This document shows positions 24,694 through 33,171 of a stretch of 64,000 nucleotides of DNA, piece after piece. The notes beneath the pieces are model-generated. The model saw nothing but the letters and a program-made list of their open reading frames with translations. It did no database searches and was not told the DNA's origin. The stretch's first letter is position 1, and every line of letters begins with the position of its first letter. Source of the stretch: an uncultured Lachnospiraceae bacterium (GTDB lineage: Bacteria > Bacillota > Clostridia > Lachnospirales > Lachnospiraceae); NCBI GenBank assembly GCA_910579735.1, contig CAJTUZ010000002.1:124001-188000 (forward strand). Reading direction: 5' to 3'. Both the position numbers and the translations under genes were made by a program.

Positions 24694-25386
24694 ATGAAAA
24701 ATATCAAAGCAATATTTTGGAAACAGGCAAAGGATACGTTAAAGAATAAGATGATCCTGATTCAGTTCGTCATGTTTCCGTTTATCGCCGTTTTTATGGA
24801 AAAACTGGTGGTGGTGGAAGATATGCCGCCGCACTTTTTCGTGAAGCTGTTTGCGGGTATGTATATCGGAATGGCGCCGATCAGCGCTATGTCGGCAATC
24901 CTTGCGGAGGAGAAAGAAGACTGTACGTTAAAGGCGCTGTTAATGTCCGATGTCAGACCGGTCGAATACCTTCTCGGAACGGGAAGCTATGTCTGGACGG
25001 CCTGTATGACCGGGTCCTGTGTACTTGGTATCGTGGGAGAATATGAAGGAGCGGATTTCATACTTTTCCTTGCTGTTATGGGAATCGGAATTCTGGCATC
25101 CATACTGATCGGAGCGGCTGTCGGTACATGGAGTAAAAATCAAATGGCGTCGGTCTCGCTCGGTGTGCCGGTCATGATGATATTCGCTTTTCTGCCCATG
25201 CTTGCCGCTTTTAACGAAAACATAAAAAAGGCCGCGAAATTTGCTTATTCGGAACAGATCAATATTCTGATCAACAAATTGGGGGCAGAAGCGGTCAGCT
25301 TTGAAAATATTGCGGTCATCTCACTGAATATCGTGATCGCCTTTTTGCTTTTTTGGTTTGCCTACAAAAGGTGCGGACTTTCTTAG
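24694..25386 (+). CDS. ABC-2 type exporter permease
   Basis: A 230-aa membrane protein with six predicted segments and a short cytoplasmic N-terminus (MKNIKAIFWKQAKDTLKNKM), typical of small ABC-2 permeases. The central ILAEEKEDCTLKALLMSDVRP loop is the usual cytoplasmic coupling region. ATG 24694 follows AGAGAGGA. It is the partner of the ATPase encoded at 23577, from which it is separated by foldback element A. Its last 66 nt overlap the convergent small membrane protein gene on the other strand. Cargo unknown. Confidence 0.85.
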   Translation: MKNIKAIFWKQAKDTLKNKMILIQFVMFPFIAVFMEKLVVVEDMPPHFFVKLFAGMYIGMAPISAMSAILAEEKEDCTLKALLMSDVRPVEYLLGTGSYVWTACMTGSCVLGIVGEYEGADFILFLAVMGIGILASILIGAAVGTWSKNQMASVSLGVPVMMIFAFLPMLAAFNENIKKAAKFAYSEQINILINKLGAEAVSFENIAVISLNIVIAFLLFWFAYKRCGLS

Positions 25387-25716
25387 CGTGTACGCAGATT
25401 CGGATGCTTCCGGCGTGCCCGGGGCATCCGGCGGCAGGCTCGTTCCCGTGAAGGAATCACTGTGCAGCAGATCGGCGGAAGCAATGGTATGTTTTTCCTT
25501 CATCATGCCATAGAGCCATATATAGAGCCAGAGTAAGATCGGCAGGCCGATCGTCGCCATAAGGCAGATTAAAAATAATCTGTCCGAACCCGGGAAATCC
25601 AGACAGGCGGTAATAAAAGTTAAAAGATATAATGAAATTAATAAGATAACACAAAGAAGAGCGGCAATCTGTTTTGGCGTTCTTTTTTTCGGTTTCTGTA
25701 TCGGATCGTTCATCAT
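25321..25716 (-). CDS. Small two-helix membrane protein, unknown
   Basis: A 131-aa protein I do not recognise. Residues 1-15 are basic (KPKKRTPKQ). They are followed by two hydrophobic helices (ALLCVILLISLYLLTFITAC and LFLICLMATIGLPILLWLYI), then a polar cytoplasmic tail rich in Ser/Pro/Lys. ATG at 25716 (reading leftward) follows GAAAGGAC. A longer frame exists but lacks a ribosome site. The C-terminal 22 codons lie antisense to the end of the ABC-2 permease, which is unusual and lowers confidence in the exact end, although both frames stop cleanly. Confidence 0.6.
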   Translation of the reverse strand: MMNDPIQKPKKRTPKQIAALLCVILLISLYLLTFITACLDFPGSDRLFLICLMATIGLPILLWLYIWLYGMMKEKHTIASADLLHSDSFTGTSLPPDAPGTPEASESAYTLRKSAPFVGKPKKQKGDHDIQ

Positions 25717-25805
25717 GTATAAGTCCTTTCCCCTGCCGTGCGGACGGCATGATATCATTTCTTGCACAAATATACCATTTATCCGACAAAAAGTACAGAT
25801 GAAAA

Positions 25806-25834
25806 TTGTATCTTATAAGAAATTATGCTATCCT
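25806..25834 (+). promoter_or_regulatory. Candidate promoter for the GH2 gene
   Basis: TTGTAT (25806-25811), a 17-nt spacer and TATCCT (25829-25834) with an extended TGC, 64 nt before the GH2 start. Confidence 0.45.
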
Positions 25835-25897
25835 ATTCATAACTGAAAAAGACCGCATTGATCAATGCAGGATGTCAGCGGAAATGGAGAAAACGGC

Positions 25898-28483
25898 ATG
25901 GAGAAAACAGTATTAAAGCAAAACTGGCAGATGAAAATTTTGGGTGAAAACGGATACAATATTCCGCAGGAATGGATGGAGGCTGAGATTCCCGGTTCTG
26001 TATACGGAAACCTGTTGAAAAAGGGACTGATCCCGGATCCCTATTACAGAATGAATGAGTTGGAAGCGCTCAAACTTATGGAGCAGGACTTTTGCTTTCG
26101 GACGACCTGTGTGTTATCTAAAGAGCAAGTGGAGTCGGATTTCCTGCTGTTACGATTCGATGGAATCGATACGGTGTCTGATATTTATTTTAATGACATA
26201 TATCTGGGGCACTGTGACAATATGCACCGCATATGGGAATTTGCCATTGAGGATGCGGCGAAAGAAGGCGAAAATCAACTGTTTGTAAAGCTGTATTCTC
26301 CTACGAAATATATCATGGAAGAAAATGAAAAGGTTTATACGGGCGGTTCCACGGATTGTATGAAGGGCTATCCTCATTTACGGAAAGCGCACTGCATGTT
26401 TGGCTGGGACTGGGGGCCGAGACTCCCTGATGCGGGTATTTTCAGGGAAGTTTCTATTTTAAGCGGAAACACTGCCCGTTTGGAACAGGTTTATATGATG
26501 CAGGAGTGGGCGGACCGCACGGAACGACCGGAAGAAGAGGAGCAGGTAACGGTCCTGTTTGACGTGTCGATAGAGCGTTTTGATCGTTTGAACGCTTCCT
26601 GTGCGCATTCGGAGTATCTTTGCGGGCAGGAACCGGGTCTGATTGTTAAGACTGCATTGTACGATCCGCAGGGAAATCTGATCGTAGAGAAATCTTCGGC
26701 AGAACAGGAAGCCGTACAGGAAGAATGTTCCGGGGAAAATGAGAAGAAATGTGAAAACAGCTGGGACAGAATTGTGGTAAGAAATCCTCAAAAATGGTGG
26801 CCAAACGGCTACGGCGCACAGCCGCTGTATACCGCAGAGGTGACGCTTGAAGATGAAGAGGGGCATGTTTTAGATACTTTTGTCAGAAGAATAGGACTGC
26901 GGACAATGACGGTCAACACCGACAAAGACGAGTGGGGAGAATGCTTTGCGCATGAGGTGAACGGCGTGAAGATCTTTGCCATGGGGGCGGACTATATCCC
27001 CGAAGACAATATTCTCTCAAGAGTAACGAAAGAGCGGACGAGAAAGCTGCTGGAAGATGCTGTTTTGGCGCATCACAACTGCATCCGTGTATGGGGCGGC
27101 GGTTATTATCCGGATGACTGGTTTTTTGATGCCTGTGACGAGCTCGGACTCATCGTCTGGCAGGATTTCATGTTTGCCTGCGCCTCCTATGAACTCGACG
27201 AAGTATTTGAGGAGAATGTCAGTGCGGAGATTCGTGATAACATCAGGAGGATCCGGCATCATGCCTGTCTCGGGCTGTGGTGCGGCAACAACGAAATGGA
27301 AACACAGACGCTTGACGGCGCGTGGGAACCTTCTATCAAGCAGAAATATGATTATATCAAATTATATGAATATATTATTCCGAAAATTGTCAAAGAGGAA
27401 GACCCTGCGGCCTTTTACTGGCCGTCTTCGCCGTCTTCCGGCGGAAATTTCGACAATCCGTGGGATGAAAACAGGGGCGATACGCACTATTGGGATGTCT
27501 GGCATGGAAATAAGCCGTTTACGGAATACCGTAAATTCTATTTCCGCTTTCTTTCAGAGTTCGGTTTCCAGTCATTTCCCTGCCTGAAAACGGTGGAGAC
27601 ATTTACGGAACCGGAAGACAGGAATATTTTTTCCAGGGTCATGGAAATGCATCAGAGAAACCGGGCGGCCAACGGCAAAATACTCGATTATCTGTCGGCG
27701 ACGTTTCTTTATCCCGCAAATTTTGAAATGCTTTTGTATGCGTCTCAGCTCCTGCAGGCCGATGCGATCCGCTATGGGATAGAGCATTTCAGGCGGTATA
27801 GAGGACGCTGCATGGGAACGGTGGTCTGGCAGTTAAATGATATCTGGCCGGTAGCTTCCTGGTCTGGCATAGATTATTTCGGGAGATGGAAAGCGCTCCA
27901 TTATGCGGAAAAAAGAGCTTTTGCCCCGATCATGATCTCCTGCGAAGAGATCGGAGAACTGAGTGAAAGACCGTATTGTATTGCACAGCCGGCGCCGATC
28001 GAGAAATCGGTCAGGCTCCATGTGGCAAATGAGACGATGCAGAAGGCAGCCGGAACCGTAACGTGGCAGCTGCGTTCTCCCGACAGCAGTATTCTGCTTT
28101 CCGGAAAAGAAGAGATCGAGGCAGCGCCGCTTGATGGCGTCTGGCTTAAAAAACTGGATTTCTCGGACTATGATGAACTGCAGATATATTTAAGCTGTGC
28201 GCTTACGGTTGCGGGGCAGGTGGTGTCGGAAAATACTTGTCTGTTTACTGCACCCAAACATTTTGCTTTTTTGGATCCGCAGCTTTCCTGCCGCAGAGAA
28301 GGGCAGTATTTGGTGATATCGGCGGCGGCTTTTGCCAAGAACGTGGAAATTCAGGGGATAGACGGGGATGTGAAGCTGTCCGATAATTTCTTTGATATGA
28401 ACGCCGGAGAGAAACGCGTGGAGATTATAGAAGGTGACGCGGAAAGTTTTTCTGTGAAATCGGTTTATGATATTGCAGGGTGA
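25898..28483 (+). CDS. Beta-mannosidase-type glycoside hydrolase family 2
   Basis: An 861-aa intracellular GH2 enzyme with no signal peptide. The jelly-roll sugar-binding domain is at about 5-190, immunoglobulin-like domains follow, and a TIM barrel spans about 330-640. The acid/base glutamate is about residue 466 in GLWCGNNE and the nucleophile about 554 in LSEFGFQ. The block VVWQLNDIWPVASWS is characteristic of beta-mannosidases and distinguishes it from beta-galactosidases. It would trim terminal beta-mannose from imported manno-oligosaccharides or N-glycan cores. ATG 25898 follows GGAGA at 7 nt. No transporter gene adjoins it. Confidence 0.9.
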   Translation: MEKTVLKQNWQMKILGENGYNIPQEWMEAEIPGSVYGNLLKKGLIPDPYYRMNELEALKLMEQDFCFRTTCVLSKEQVESDFLLLRFDGIDTVSDIYFNDIYLGHCDNMHRIWEFAIEDAAKEGENQLFVKLYSPTKYIMEENEKVYTGGSTDCMKGYPHLRKAHCMFGWDWGPRLPDAGIFREVSILSGNTARLEQVYMMQEWADRTERPEEEEQVTVLFDVSIERFDRLNASCAHSEYLCGQEPGLIVKTALYDPQGNLIVEKSSAEQEAVQEECSGENEKKCENSWDRIVVRNPQKWWPNGYGAQPLYTAEVTLEDEEGHVLDTFVRRIGLRTMTVNTDKDEWGECFAHEVNGVKIFAMGADYIPEDNILSRVTKERTRKLLEDAVLAHHNCIRVWGGGYYPDDWFFDACDELGLIVWQDFMFACASYELDEVFEENVSAEIRDNIRRIRHHACLGLWCGNNEMETQTLDGAWEPSIKQKYDYIKLYEYIIPKIVKEEDPAAFYWPSSPSSGGNFDNPWDENRGDTHYWDVWHGNKPFTEYRKFYFRFLSEFGFQSFPCLKTVETFTEPEDRNIFSRVMEMHQRNRAANGKILDYLSATFLYPANFEMLLYASQLLQADAIRYGIEHFRRYRGRCMGTVVWQLNDIWPVASWSGIDYFGRWKALHYAEKRAFAPIMISCEEIGELSERPYCIAQPAPIEKSVRLHVANETMQKAAGTVTWQLRSPDSSILLSGKEEIEAAPLDGVWLKKLDFSDYDELQIYLSCALTVAGQVVSENTCLFTAPKHFAFLDPQLSCRREGQYLVISAAAFAKNVEIQGIDGDVKLSDNFFDMNAGEKRVEIIEGDAESFSVKSVYDIAG

Positions 28484-28547
28484 GAACCCGGATGGGGGAA
28501 ATGGTATTCATAGGAAACGCATCTTATGTAAAGGAGATGAGGTGCAA

Positions 28548-29954
28548 ATGGGGAAAAGGACAATTCTGATTGCTGCCGCAGCAGGACTTTGCATAACAGG
28601 ATTGTGTGTAAAATCGTTTGTTGGGGATGTTAACGGCAGGGATGTGCCGGTGACAGAAAATATTGCCGCAAAAGAGGATGCGGCTGCCGATAATATCTAT
28701 GAGCGGCCGGAGGCTGCAGCCGGAAGAGCCGGAGGAGAAGAAACACAGGCGGAGTGGGAGGAGAAGAAAACACAGGCGGAACGGGAGAGGAAGGATAAGC
28801 CTGCGCTTCCTGAGACTGTGATACTTGTAAAACCAATTGTGAAGTTAAACGATGAAGAGGGAATATGGGGATTTTATTGGGACGATATCTGTATCCGGGT
28901 CGATGAAGAGACGCTTCTTTTAGTCTCTGACTGTTATTTCCCGGAAAAAAGGCTGCAGCAGAAGATTTTTTTTCTGGCAGAAGCGCCGGATTTTGAACTC
29001 CGGGAAGTTTTCAGGCAGGATTCTCAAATCTCGGAAGAGGAGTTAAGTTATCCGGAGCAGCTGGAAGAGCGAATGGCGTTTCCGCATCCTGTAGACGGCG
29101 GGTATCTTTATGAGCTTTGCGGGGTCTTGTATTTTTTGGACAAGGATTTTCAGGAAGCAACTGCTCTTTGCGATTTGCACAAACTTATGGGAGATCTTTA
29201 CCGGTTTTCACCCGGAACATACAAGATCTGCGATGTGACGGCGGATACCGCCAGTCTGCTCGCCTGTATGGATGACGGGCTTTACGAATATGATCTGGAA
29301 AACGGGGGACGGAGATTGTTGGAACCTACGCTTGTTACTCCTCATGAATATACGGAAGGCGACTGTGCATGCGTGTCTGATTATGATTTCTCCGGTCCTG
29401 TAGAAGCACAGTATGGGCCGGACGACCGGAGTTATGCGTTTGCAACGGGAACGGAAGAAGCGTACTGGGGCGGTATCACAGGAGTCGTTCTGCGTTCGAA
29501 AGAGGGGGAAACCTTGTATCATAAGGAAGAAGAATTTGATCCGTTGGAAATGGAGTATACTGTATATGTTGAGGATTTTAAATGGATGGAACTGGAGAAC
29601 GAGGCGTATTTGGCCGTTTTTTACAGCCGGTACGATGAAGAAATGAATCGTTGTTTTTTCATGGACCGCGTGGATGCGGATACCGGGGAAGTGATGACGT
29701 TTGGAGTGCCGGCTGTGAATCAGGGAACAGGCGGCAACATTGCCGTCGGTTTTTTAGATGAGGACACTTTGCTTTATTACGATTTCGATCAGGATAAGCC
29801 GGACACCGACATAGAATATCAAAGCATATATGGGATTTACAGTCTCTCTTCCGGGGAACGGCGGGAGCCGGAGCGCATGGAAGAAGCAGATTGGGAACTG
29901 ATCGTATTTGATATGGGTGGTTTTGAGGCGGCGCCTGTATGGTGTCCGAAGTAA
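28548..29954 (+). CDS. Membrane-anchored acidic protein of unknown function
   Basis: A 468-aa protein not recognised. An N-terminal hydrophobic segment (TILIAAAAGLCITGLC, about 5-20) acts as signal anchor. An Ala/Glu/Lys-rich linker to about residue 85 follows, then a mainly beta-strand, strongly acidic domain with repeated phrases of the type LLVSDCYFP, YLYELCGVLYFLD and GLYEYDLENGGRRL. These suggest a beta-propeller-like read-out of values. It is predicted to face the outside. ATG 28548 has an AAAGGAGATGAGG ribosome site. It is followed 17 nt later by a serine hydrolase and may share its transcript. Function cannot be assigned. Confidence 0.7.
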   Translation: MGKRTILIAAAAGLCITGLCVKSFVGDVNGRDVPVTENIAAKEDAAADNIYERPEAAAGRAGGEETQAEWEEKKTQAERERKDKPALPETVILVKPIVKLNDEEGIWGFYWDDICIRVDEETLLLVSDCYFPEKRLQQKIFFLAEAPDFELREVFRQDSQISEEELSYPEQLEERMAFPHPVDGGYLYELCGVLYFLDKDFQEATALCDLHKLMGDLYRFSPGTYKICDVTADTASLLACMDDGLYEYDLENGGRRLLEPTLVTPHEYTEGDCACVSDYDFSGPVEAQYGPDDRSYAFATGTEEAYWGGITGVVLRSKEGETLYHKEEEFDPLEMEYTVYVEDFKWMELENEAYLAVFYSRYDEEMNRCFFMDRVDADTGEVMTFGVPAVNQGTGGNIAVGFLDEDTLLYYDFDQDKPDTDIEYQSIYGIYSLSSGERREPERMEEADWELIVFDMGGFEAAPVWCPK

Positions 29955-29970
29955 AATAGGGGAGGTATGT

Positions 29971-30840
29971 ATGCATTTTGAAGCATTTGTTGAAGATATT
30001 CGAACGAATCATTGGAATGTGCATGGAGTCGAGGTATATGAAAACGGCCGTCTGCTTCATCGGTACGGCGATACGGATCAGTCCAGGTTTCCGATTTATT
30101 CCGCAACGAAGACGATTACTTCAGTAGCGGCAGGGATGGCATTTGACCGGAGAAAGATCGATCTGAACAAATCGGTGCTTTATTATCTGCCGGAAGAAAC
30201 GGTAGGACAGATGTCCAAAACCCAGTCGGCGGTCTTTTCGCAGATAACAATACAAAGATTGTTGACCATGTCAGTCAGTGGGTTTCCGTTCCGGCCGGAA
30301 GGAAAGAGTTTTTTAAACTATTCGCTTTCCTGCCCTATAGAACATGTGGAGACGAGGACCTTTCATTATAGCAACATACCGGCATATCTGGTCGGCGTTG
30401 CACTCACACAGGCTCTTTCGCAGGATTTATTCCAATTTCTTTCCGAAAATCTTTTTGCGCCTCTTCATATCATAGACCCGGTCTATACGAGATGTCCCGA
30501 TGGATATTTTTACGGCGCTTCCGGGATGGAGATGTCTGTCCATGATCTCAGTCAGGTCGGTTTATTGCTTTATAACGGCGGCGTCTATGAAGGGAAACGG
30601 ATTCTGTCGGAAGAATATGTGAAAGCCGCAACCGGTGTCCGGCAGATGAACCGGGAGGGCGGTTACGGGTATTTTATATGGAAATATCGGGATGGCTTCA
30701 GCATCAATGGGAAGTGGAAACAAAAGTGTTATATTCTGCCGGAAAAAAGACTTATGATCACCTATCTTTCCCACATAGAAGATGATTCGCAGGATCTTCT
30801 GGAGAGTATGGAACGTCATATCGGGACAGGCTTATGCTGA
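29971..30840 (+). CDS. Beta-lactamase-related serine hydrolase (class C fold)
   Basis: A 289-aa serine hydrolase of the beta-lactamase/D-alanyl-D-alanine carboxypeptidase fold. The catalytic S-x-x-K is SATK at 44-47, the Y-x-N motif is YSN at 133-135, and GASGMEMSVHDLSQVG is a typical family block. No signal peptide is seen, so it is probably a cytoplasmic esterase or amidase rather than a resistance enzyme. ATG 29971 follows GGGGAGG. The in-frame region back to 29908 overlaps the upstream gene and is not needed. True substrate unknown. Confidence 0.85.
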   Translation: MHFEAFVEDIRTNHWNVHGVEVYENGRLLHRYGDTDQSRFPIYSATKTITSVAAGMAFDRRKIDLNKSVLYYLPEETVGQMSKTQSAVFSQITIQRLLTMSVSGFPFRPEGKSFLNYSLSCPIEHVETRTFHYSNIPAYLVGVALTQALSQDLFQFLSENLFAPLHIIDPVYTRCPDGYFYGASGMEMSVHDLSQVGLLLYNGGVYEGKRILSEEYVKAATGVRQMNREGGYGYFIWKYRDGFSINGKWKQKCYILPEKRLMITYLSHIEDDSQDLLESMERHIGTGLC

Positions 30841-30883
30841 CTGGGAAAAGGGTGCGGCGCTCCCGGATATTCTGACTTTGTTT

Positions 30884-31357
30884 TCATACAGGATGTTCTA
30901 ATGCAAGCAGATATTTTTTAACATCCGTGCCGCAGGCAAATCCCGTGATATCGCCGTTTTTATGGATGACTCTGTGGCATGGAATGATGATCATAACAGG
31001 GTTTTTACCGTTTGCCTGTCCGACTGCACGGACGGCTTTCGGATTGTCTATCCGAACGGCGATATCTTCATAACTTCTCGTTTCCCCGTAAGGGATCTCC
31101 TGCAGCGCATTCCATACCTGTTTCTGAAAAGCCGTTCCGTTATAGTGCAGAGGCAGGTCGAAGTGTGTCCGCTTTCCGGCAAAATATTCATTTAACTGCT
31201 GAAAGGCTTCGTATAACAAATCGGAATGCCTTATGTTTTGGGATAATGACGCGGAGGGATCCTGCTTTTTCTGTAAAGACAGTCCGGTGAGGCTGCCGTT
31301 TTCTTCACTGATCTTTAGGAAGCCGATCGGGCTTTGAAAAGTATAATGATGTGTCAT
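30884..31357 (-). CDS. ogt: Methylated-DNA--protein-cysteine methyltransferase
   Basis: A 157-aa O6-alkylguanine-DNA alkyltransferase. The acceptor cysteine is Cys127 in IIIPCHRVI, with the upstream helix-turn-helix block VWNALQEIPYGETRSYEDIA and the arginine finger region AVRAVGQANG. It removes alkyl groups from O6-guanine by suicide transfer. It is encoded alone on the minus strand, convergent with the serine hydrolase gene. Length is normal for Ogt. Its N-terminal domain lacks an Ada-type zinc site. Confidence 0.95.
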   Translation of the reverse strand: MTHHYTFQSPIGFLKISEENGSLTGLSLQKKQDPSASLSQNIRHSDLLYEAFQQLNEYFAGKRTHFDLPLHYNGTAFQKQVWNALQEIPYGETRSYEDIAVRIDNPKAVRAVGQANGKNPVMIIIPCHRVIHKNGDITGFACGTDVKKYLLALEHPV

Positions 31358-31501
31358 TTTATTGTTTCCTTACATTTTGTTTTGGCTTTGTTATGGATCC
31401 GGCAGACGTGTCTGCACCGGCTGCGGGATGTATATATTCAGTTTACCATACTTCCCGGGAAGCTGTCATGATAAATTGTATTGCATTTTTTCAATTTTTG
31501 T

Positions 31502-31530
31502 TGTCACACAGGCAGGAGTAGGCTGTCTAA
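31502..31530 (+). promoter_or_regulatory. Candidate ECF-sigma autoregulatory promoter
   Basis: TGTCACA (31502-31508) and TGTCTAA (31524-31530) are separated by 15 nt. They resemble the TGTCACA/CGTC promoter type reported for some ECF sigma groups. The site lies just before the sigma gene, whose ribosome site begins about 8 nt further on. Confidence 0.45.
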
Positions 31531-31549
31531 TTAGATAGAGGAGGTAAAA

Positions 31550-32404
31550 ATGATGAATCAAAAAACGGATCAGGAAATGCAGAAGTTAGTCGGTCAGGCT
31601 ACCGCAGGAGATAAAAAAGCGCTTGAAACTCTGATCGCCGGAGTGCAGGACATTGTATTTAATTTATCCCTGCGGATGCTCGGGACATTTGCCGATGCGG
31701 AAGATGCAACACAGGATATTCTGCTGAAAATGATCACGCATCTGTCTTCGTTCAGAGGCGACAGCTCATTTACAACGTGGGTATTCAGTATTGCGGCCAA
31801 TCATTTGAAAAATTATAAAAAGCATATGTTCGCTCATTATCCGCTCAGTTTTGCGTATTACGGAGATGACATAGAAAATGCCGAAATACAGGATGTGCCG
31901 GATCTGACGCAGAATGTGGAAAAGGATATATTGGCAGAAGAGCTGAAAATGTCATGTACCAACGTGATGCTGCAATGCCTTGATATGGAAAGCCGATGTA
32001 TTTTCATATTGGGTACGATGTTTAAGATTGACAGCCGTATTGCAGGGGATATTCTGGGGATGACCCCGGAAGCGTATCGTAAGCGGCTTTCCCGGGTACG
32101 CAAAAAAATGGCGGATTTTCTCGGACAGTACTGCGGAGAATACGGAAGCGGCAGATGCAAATGTAAAGACAGAGTAAACTACGCGATACAAAACCATAGA
32201 ATCAATCCCCTGCAGTTAGATTATACGGAAGCTGAGGAAATTTCCATGCAGACCATAATGGACGTGAAAAACGCTATGGAAGATATTGACGGCCTGTCGC
32301 AGGACTTTTCTTTCTGCAAGCCCTACAGCTCGCCGGAACGCACCAAATATCTGATACAGGAATTTTTAGATTCCACGCAGTTTTCCATTATTCAGAATTC
32401 TTAA
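31550..32404 (+). CDS. ECF-type RNA polymerase sigma factor with long C-terminal extension
   Basis: A 284-aa sigma-70 family protein. Region 2 is about 25-95 (RMLGTFADAEDATQDILLKM and TTWVFSIAANHLKNYKKH). Region 4 is about 130-185 (IAGDILGMTPEAYRKRLSRVRKKM). Beyond that about 95 extra residues carry a cysteine cluster (YCGEYGSGRCKCKD) that could bind metal. No anti-sigma gene is adjacent, so the extension may itself control activity, as in ECF groups with fused C-terminal domains. GGAGG precedes ATG 31550. A candidate self-promoter is at 31502-31530. The next gene, DUF2461, is 15 nt downstream. Confidence 0.85.
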   Translation: MMNQKTDQEMQKLVGQATAGDKKALETLIAGVQDIVFNLSLRMLGTFADAEDATQDILLKMITHLSSFRGDSSFTTWVFSIAANHLKNYKKHMFAHYPLSFAYYGDDIENAEIQDVPDLTQNVEKDILAEELKMSCTNVMLQCLDMESRCIFILGTMFKIDSRIAGDILGMTPEAYRKRLSRVRKKMADFLGQYCGEYGSGRCKCKDRVNYAIQNHRINPLQLDYTEAEEISMQTIMDVKNAMEDIDGLSQDFSFCKPYSSPERTKYLIQEFLDSTQFSIIQNS

Positions 32405-32419
32405 AGGAGAAGACAGATT

Positions 32420-33103
32420 ATGAATATACAGTTGATGATTGATTACTTATCGGCGCTCGCCATGAATAATAACCGTGAATGGTATCATGCGAATAAAGAC
32501 GATTACAAATTGGCAAATGCCGAATTCGAAAAATTATTGCAGGCATTGATACTGGAGATCGGGAAGTTTGATAACAGCATCTTACATAACGATCCGAAAG
32601 ACCTTACGTTTAAGCTTGTCAGGGATACCCGTTTCAGTCATGATAAGTCGCCTTATAATCCTGCGTTTCGTGCGCATATTTCCGCTAAGGGCAAGCTGCC
32701 TGTTCCTGTCGGCTATTATCTCATGATAAAACCGGGAGATCAGTCTTTTCTGGGAGGCGGCCTGTTTGCAGACATGTTTAAAGATGCAACGACGATGATA
32801 CGGGATTATATTGTACAAAATGGTGAAGAATGGGAGAAGATCATACATGAACCGGCATTTGAAAAATATTTCAGAGTGCAGGGAACAGCTTTAAAAAATG
32901 TTCCGGCAGGATATGAGAAAGAACATCCTCAGGCGGAATATCTGAAATTTAAGAGCTGGTATCTGGAATATCCGCTAAAAGACGAAGACCTGAAAAATGC
33001 AGAAAGTTTTCCGGCAAAGGCAGCGGAACTATTCCGGATCATGAAACCTTTTAACGACTACCTGAACAAAGCGCTTGCAGACTTCCAGATGCCTGCAAGG
33101 TAA
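32420..33103 (+). CDS. DUF2461 domain protein (TIGR02453 family)
   Basis: A 227-aa protein of a widespread but uncharacterised family. Signatures are LAMNNNREWYHANKDDY near the N-terminus, FKLVRDTRFSHDKSPYNPAF in the middle and the GGGLFADMF block. It has no membrane segment and should be cytosolic. It follows the sigma factor gene by 15 nt with an AAAGGAG ribosome site and is probably cotranscribed. A strong hairpin terminator ends the unit 17 nt after its stop. Confidence 0.88.
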   Translation: MNIQLMIDYLSALAMNNNREWYHANKDDYKLANAEFEKLLQALILEIGKFDNSILHNDPKDLTFKLVRDTRFSHDKSPYNPAFRAHISAKGKLPVPVGYYLMIKPGDQSFLGGGLFADMFKDATTMIRDYIVQNGEEWEKIIHEPAFEKYFRVQGTALKNVPAGYEKEHPQAEYLKFKSWYLEYPLKDEDLKNAESFPAKAAELFRIMKPFNDYLNKALADFQMPAR

Positions 33104-33120
33104 TCATGGCAAATCATACA

Positions 33121-33160
33121 AAATGCAGAAGACTCCCGATTGAAGGAGTCTTCTGCATTT
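33121..33160. terminator. Bidirectional terminator between DUF2461 and GH53 genes
   Basis: AAATGCAGAAGACTCC (33121-33136) and GGAGTCTTCTGCATTT (33145-33160) form a perfect 16-bp stem with an 8-nt loop. A/T-rich flanks serve both strands between two convergent genes. Confidence 0.9.
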
Positions 33161-33171
33161 TATCTGCTGAT

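Noticed and set aside
29971..30840. Beta-lactam resistance gene
   Set aside because: The fold and SxxK/YxN are shared with many esterases; no signal peptide or lactamase-specific context is seen.
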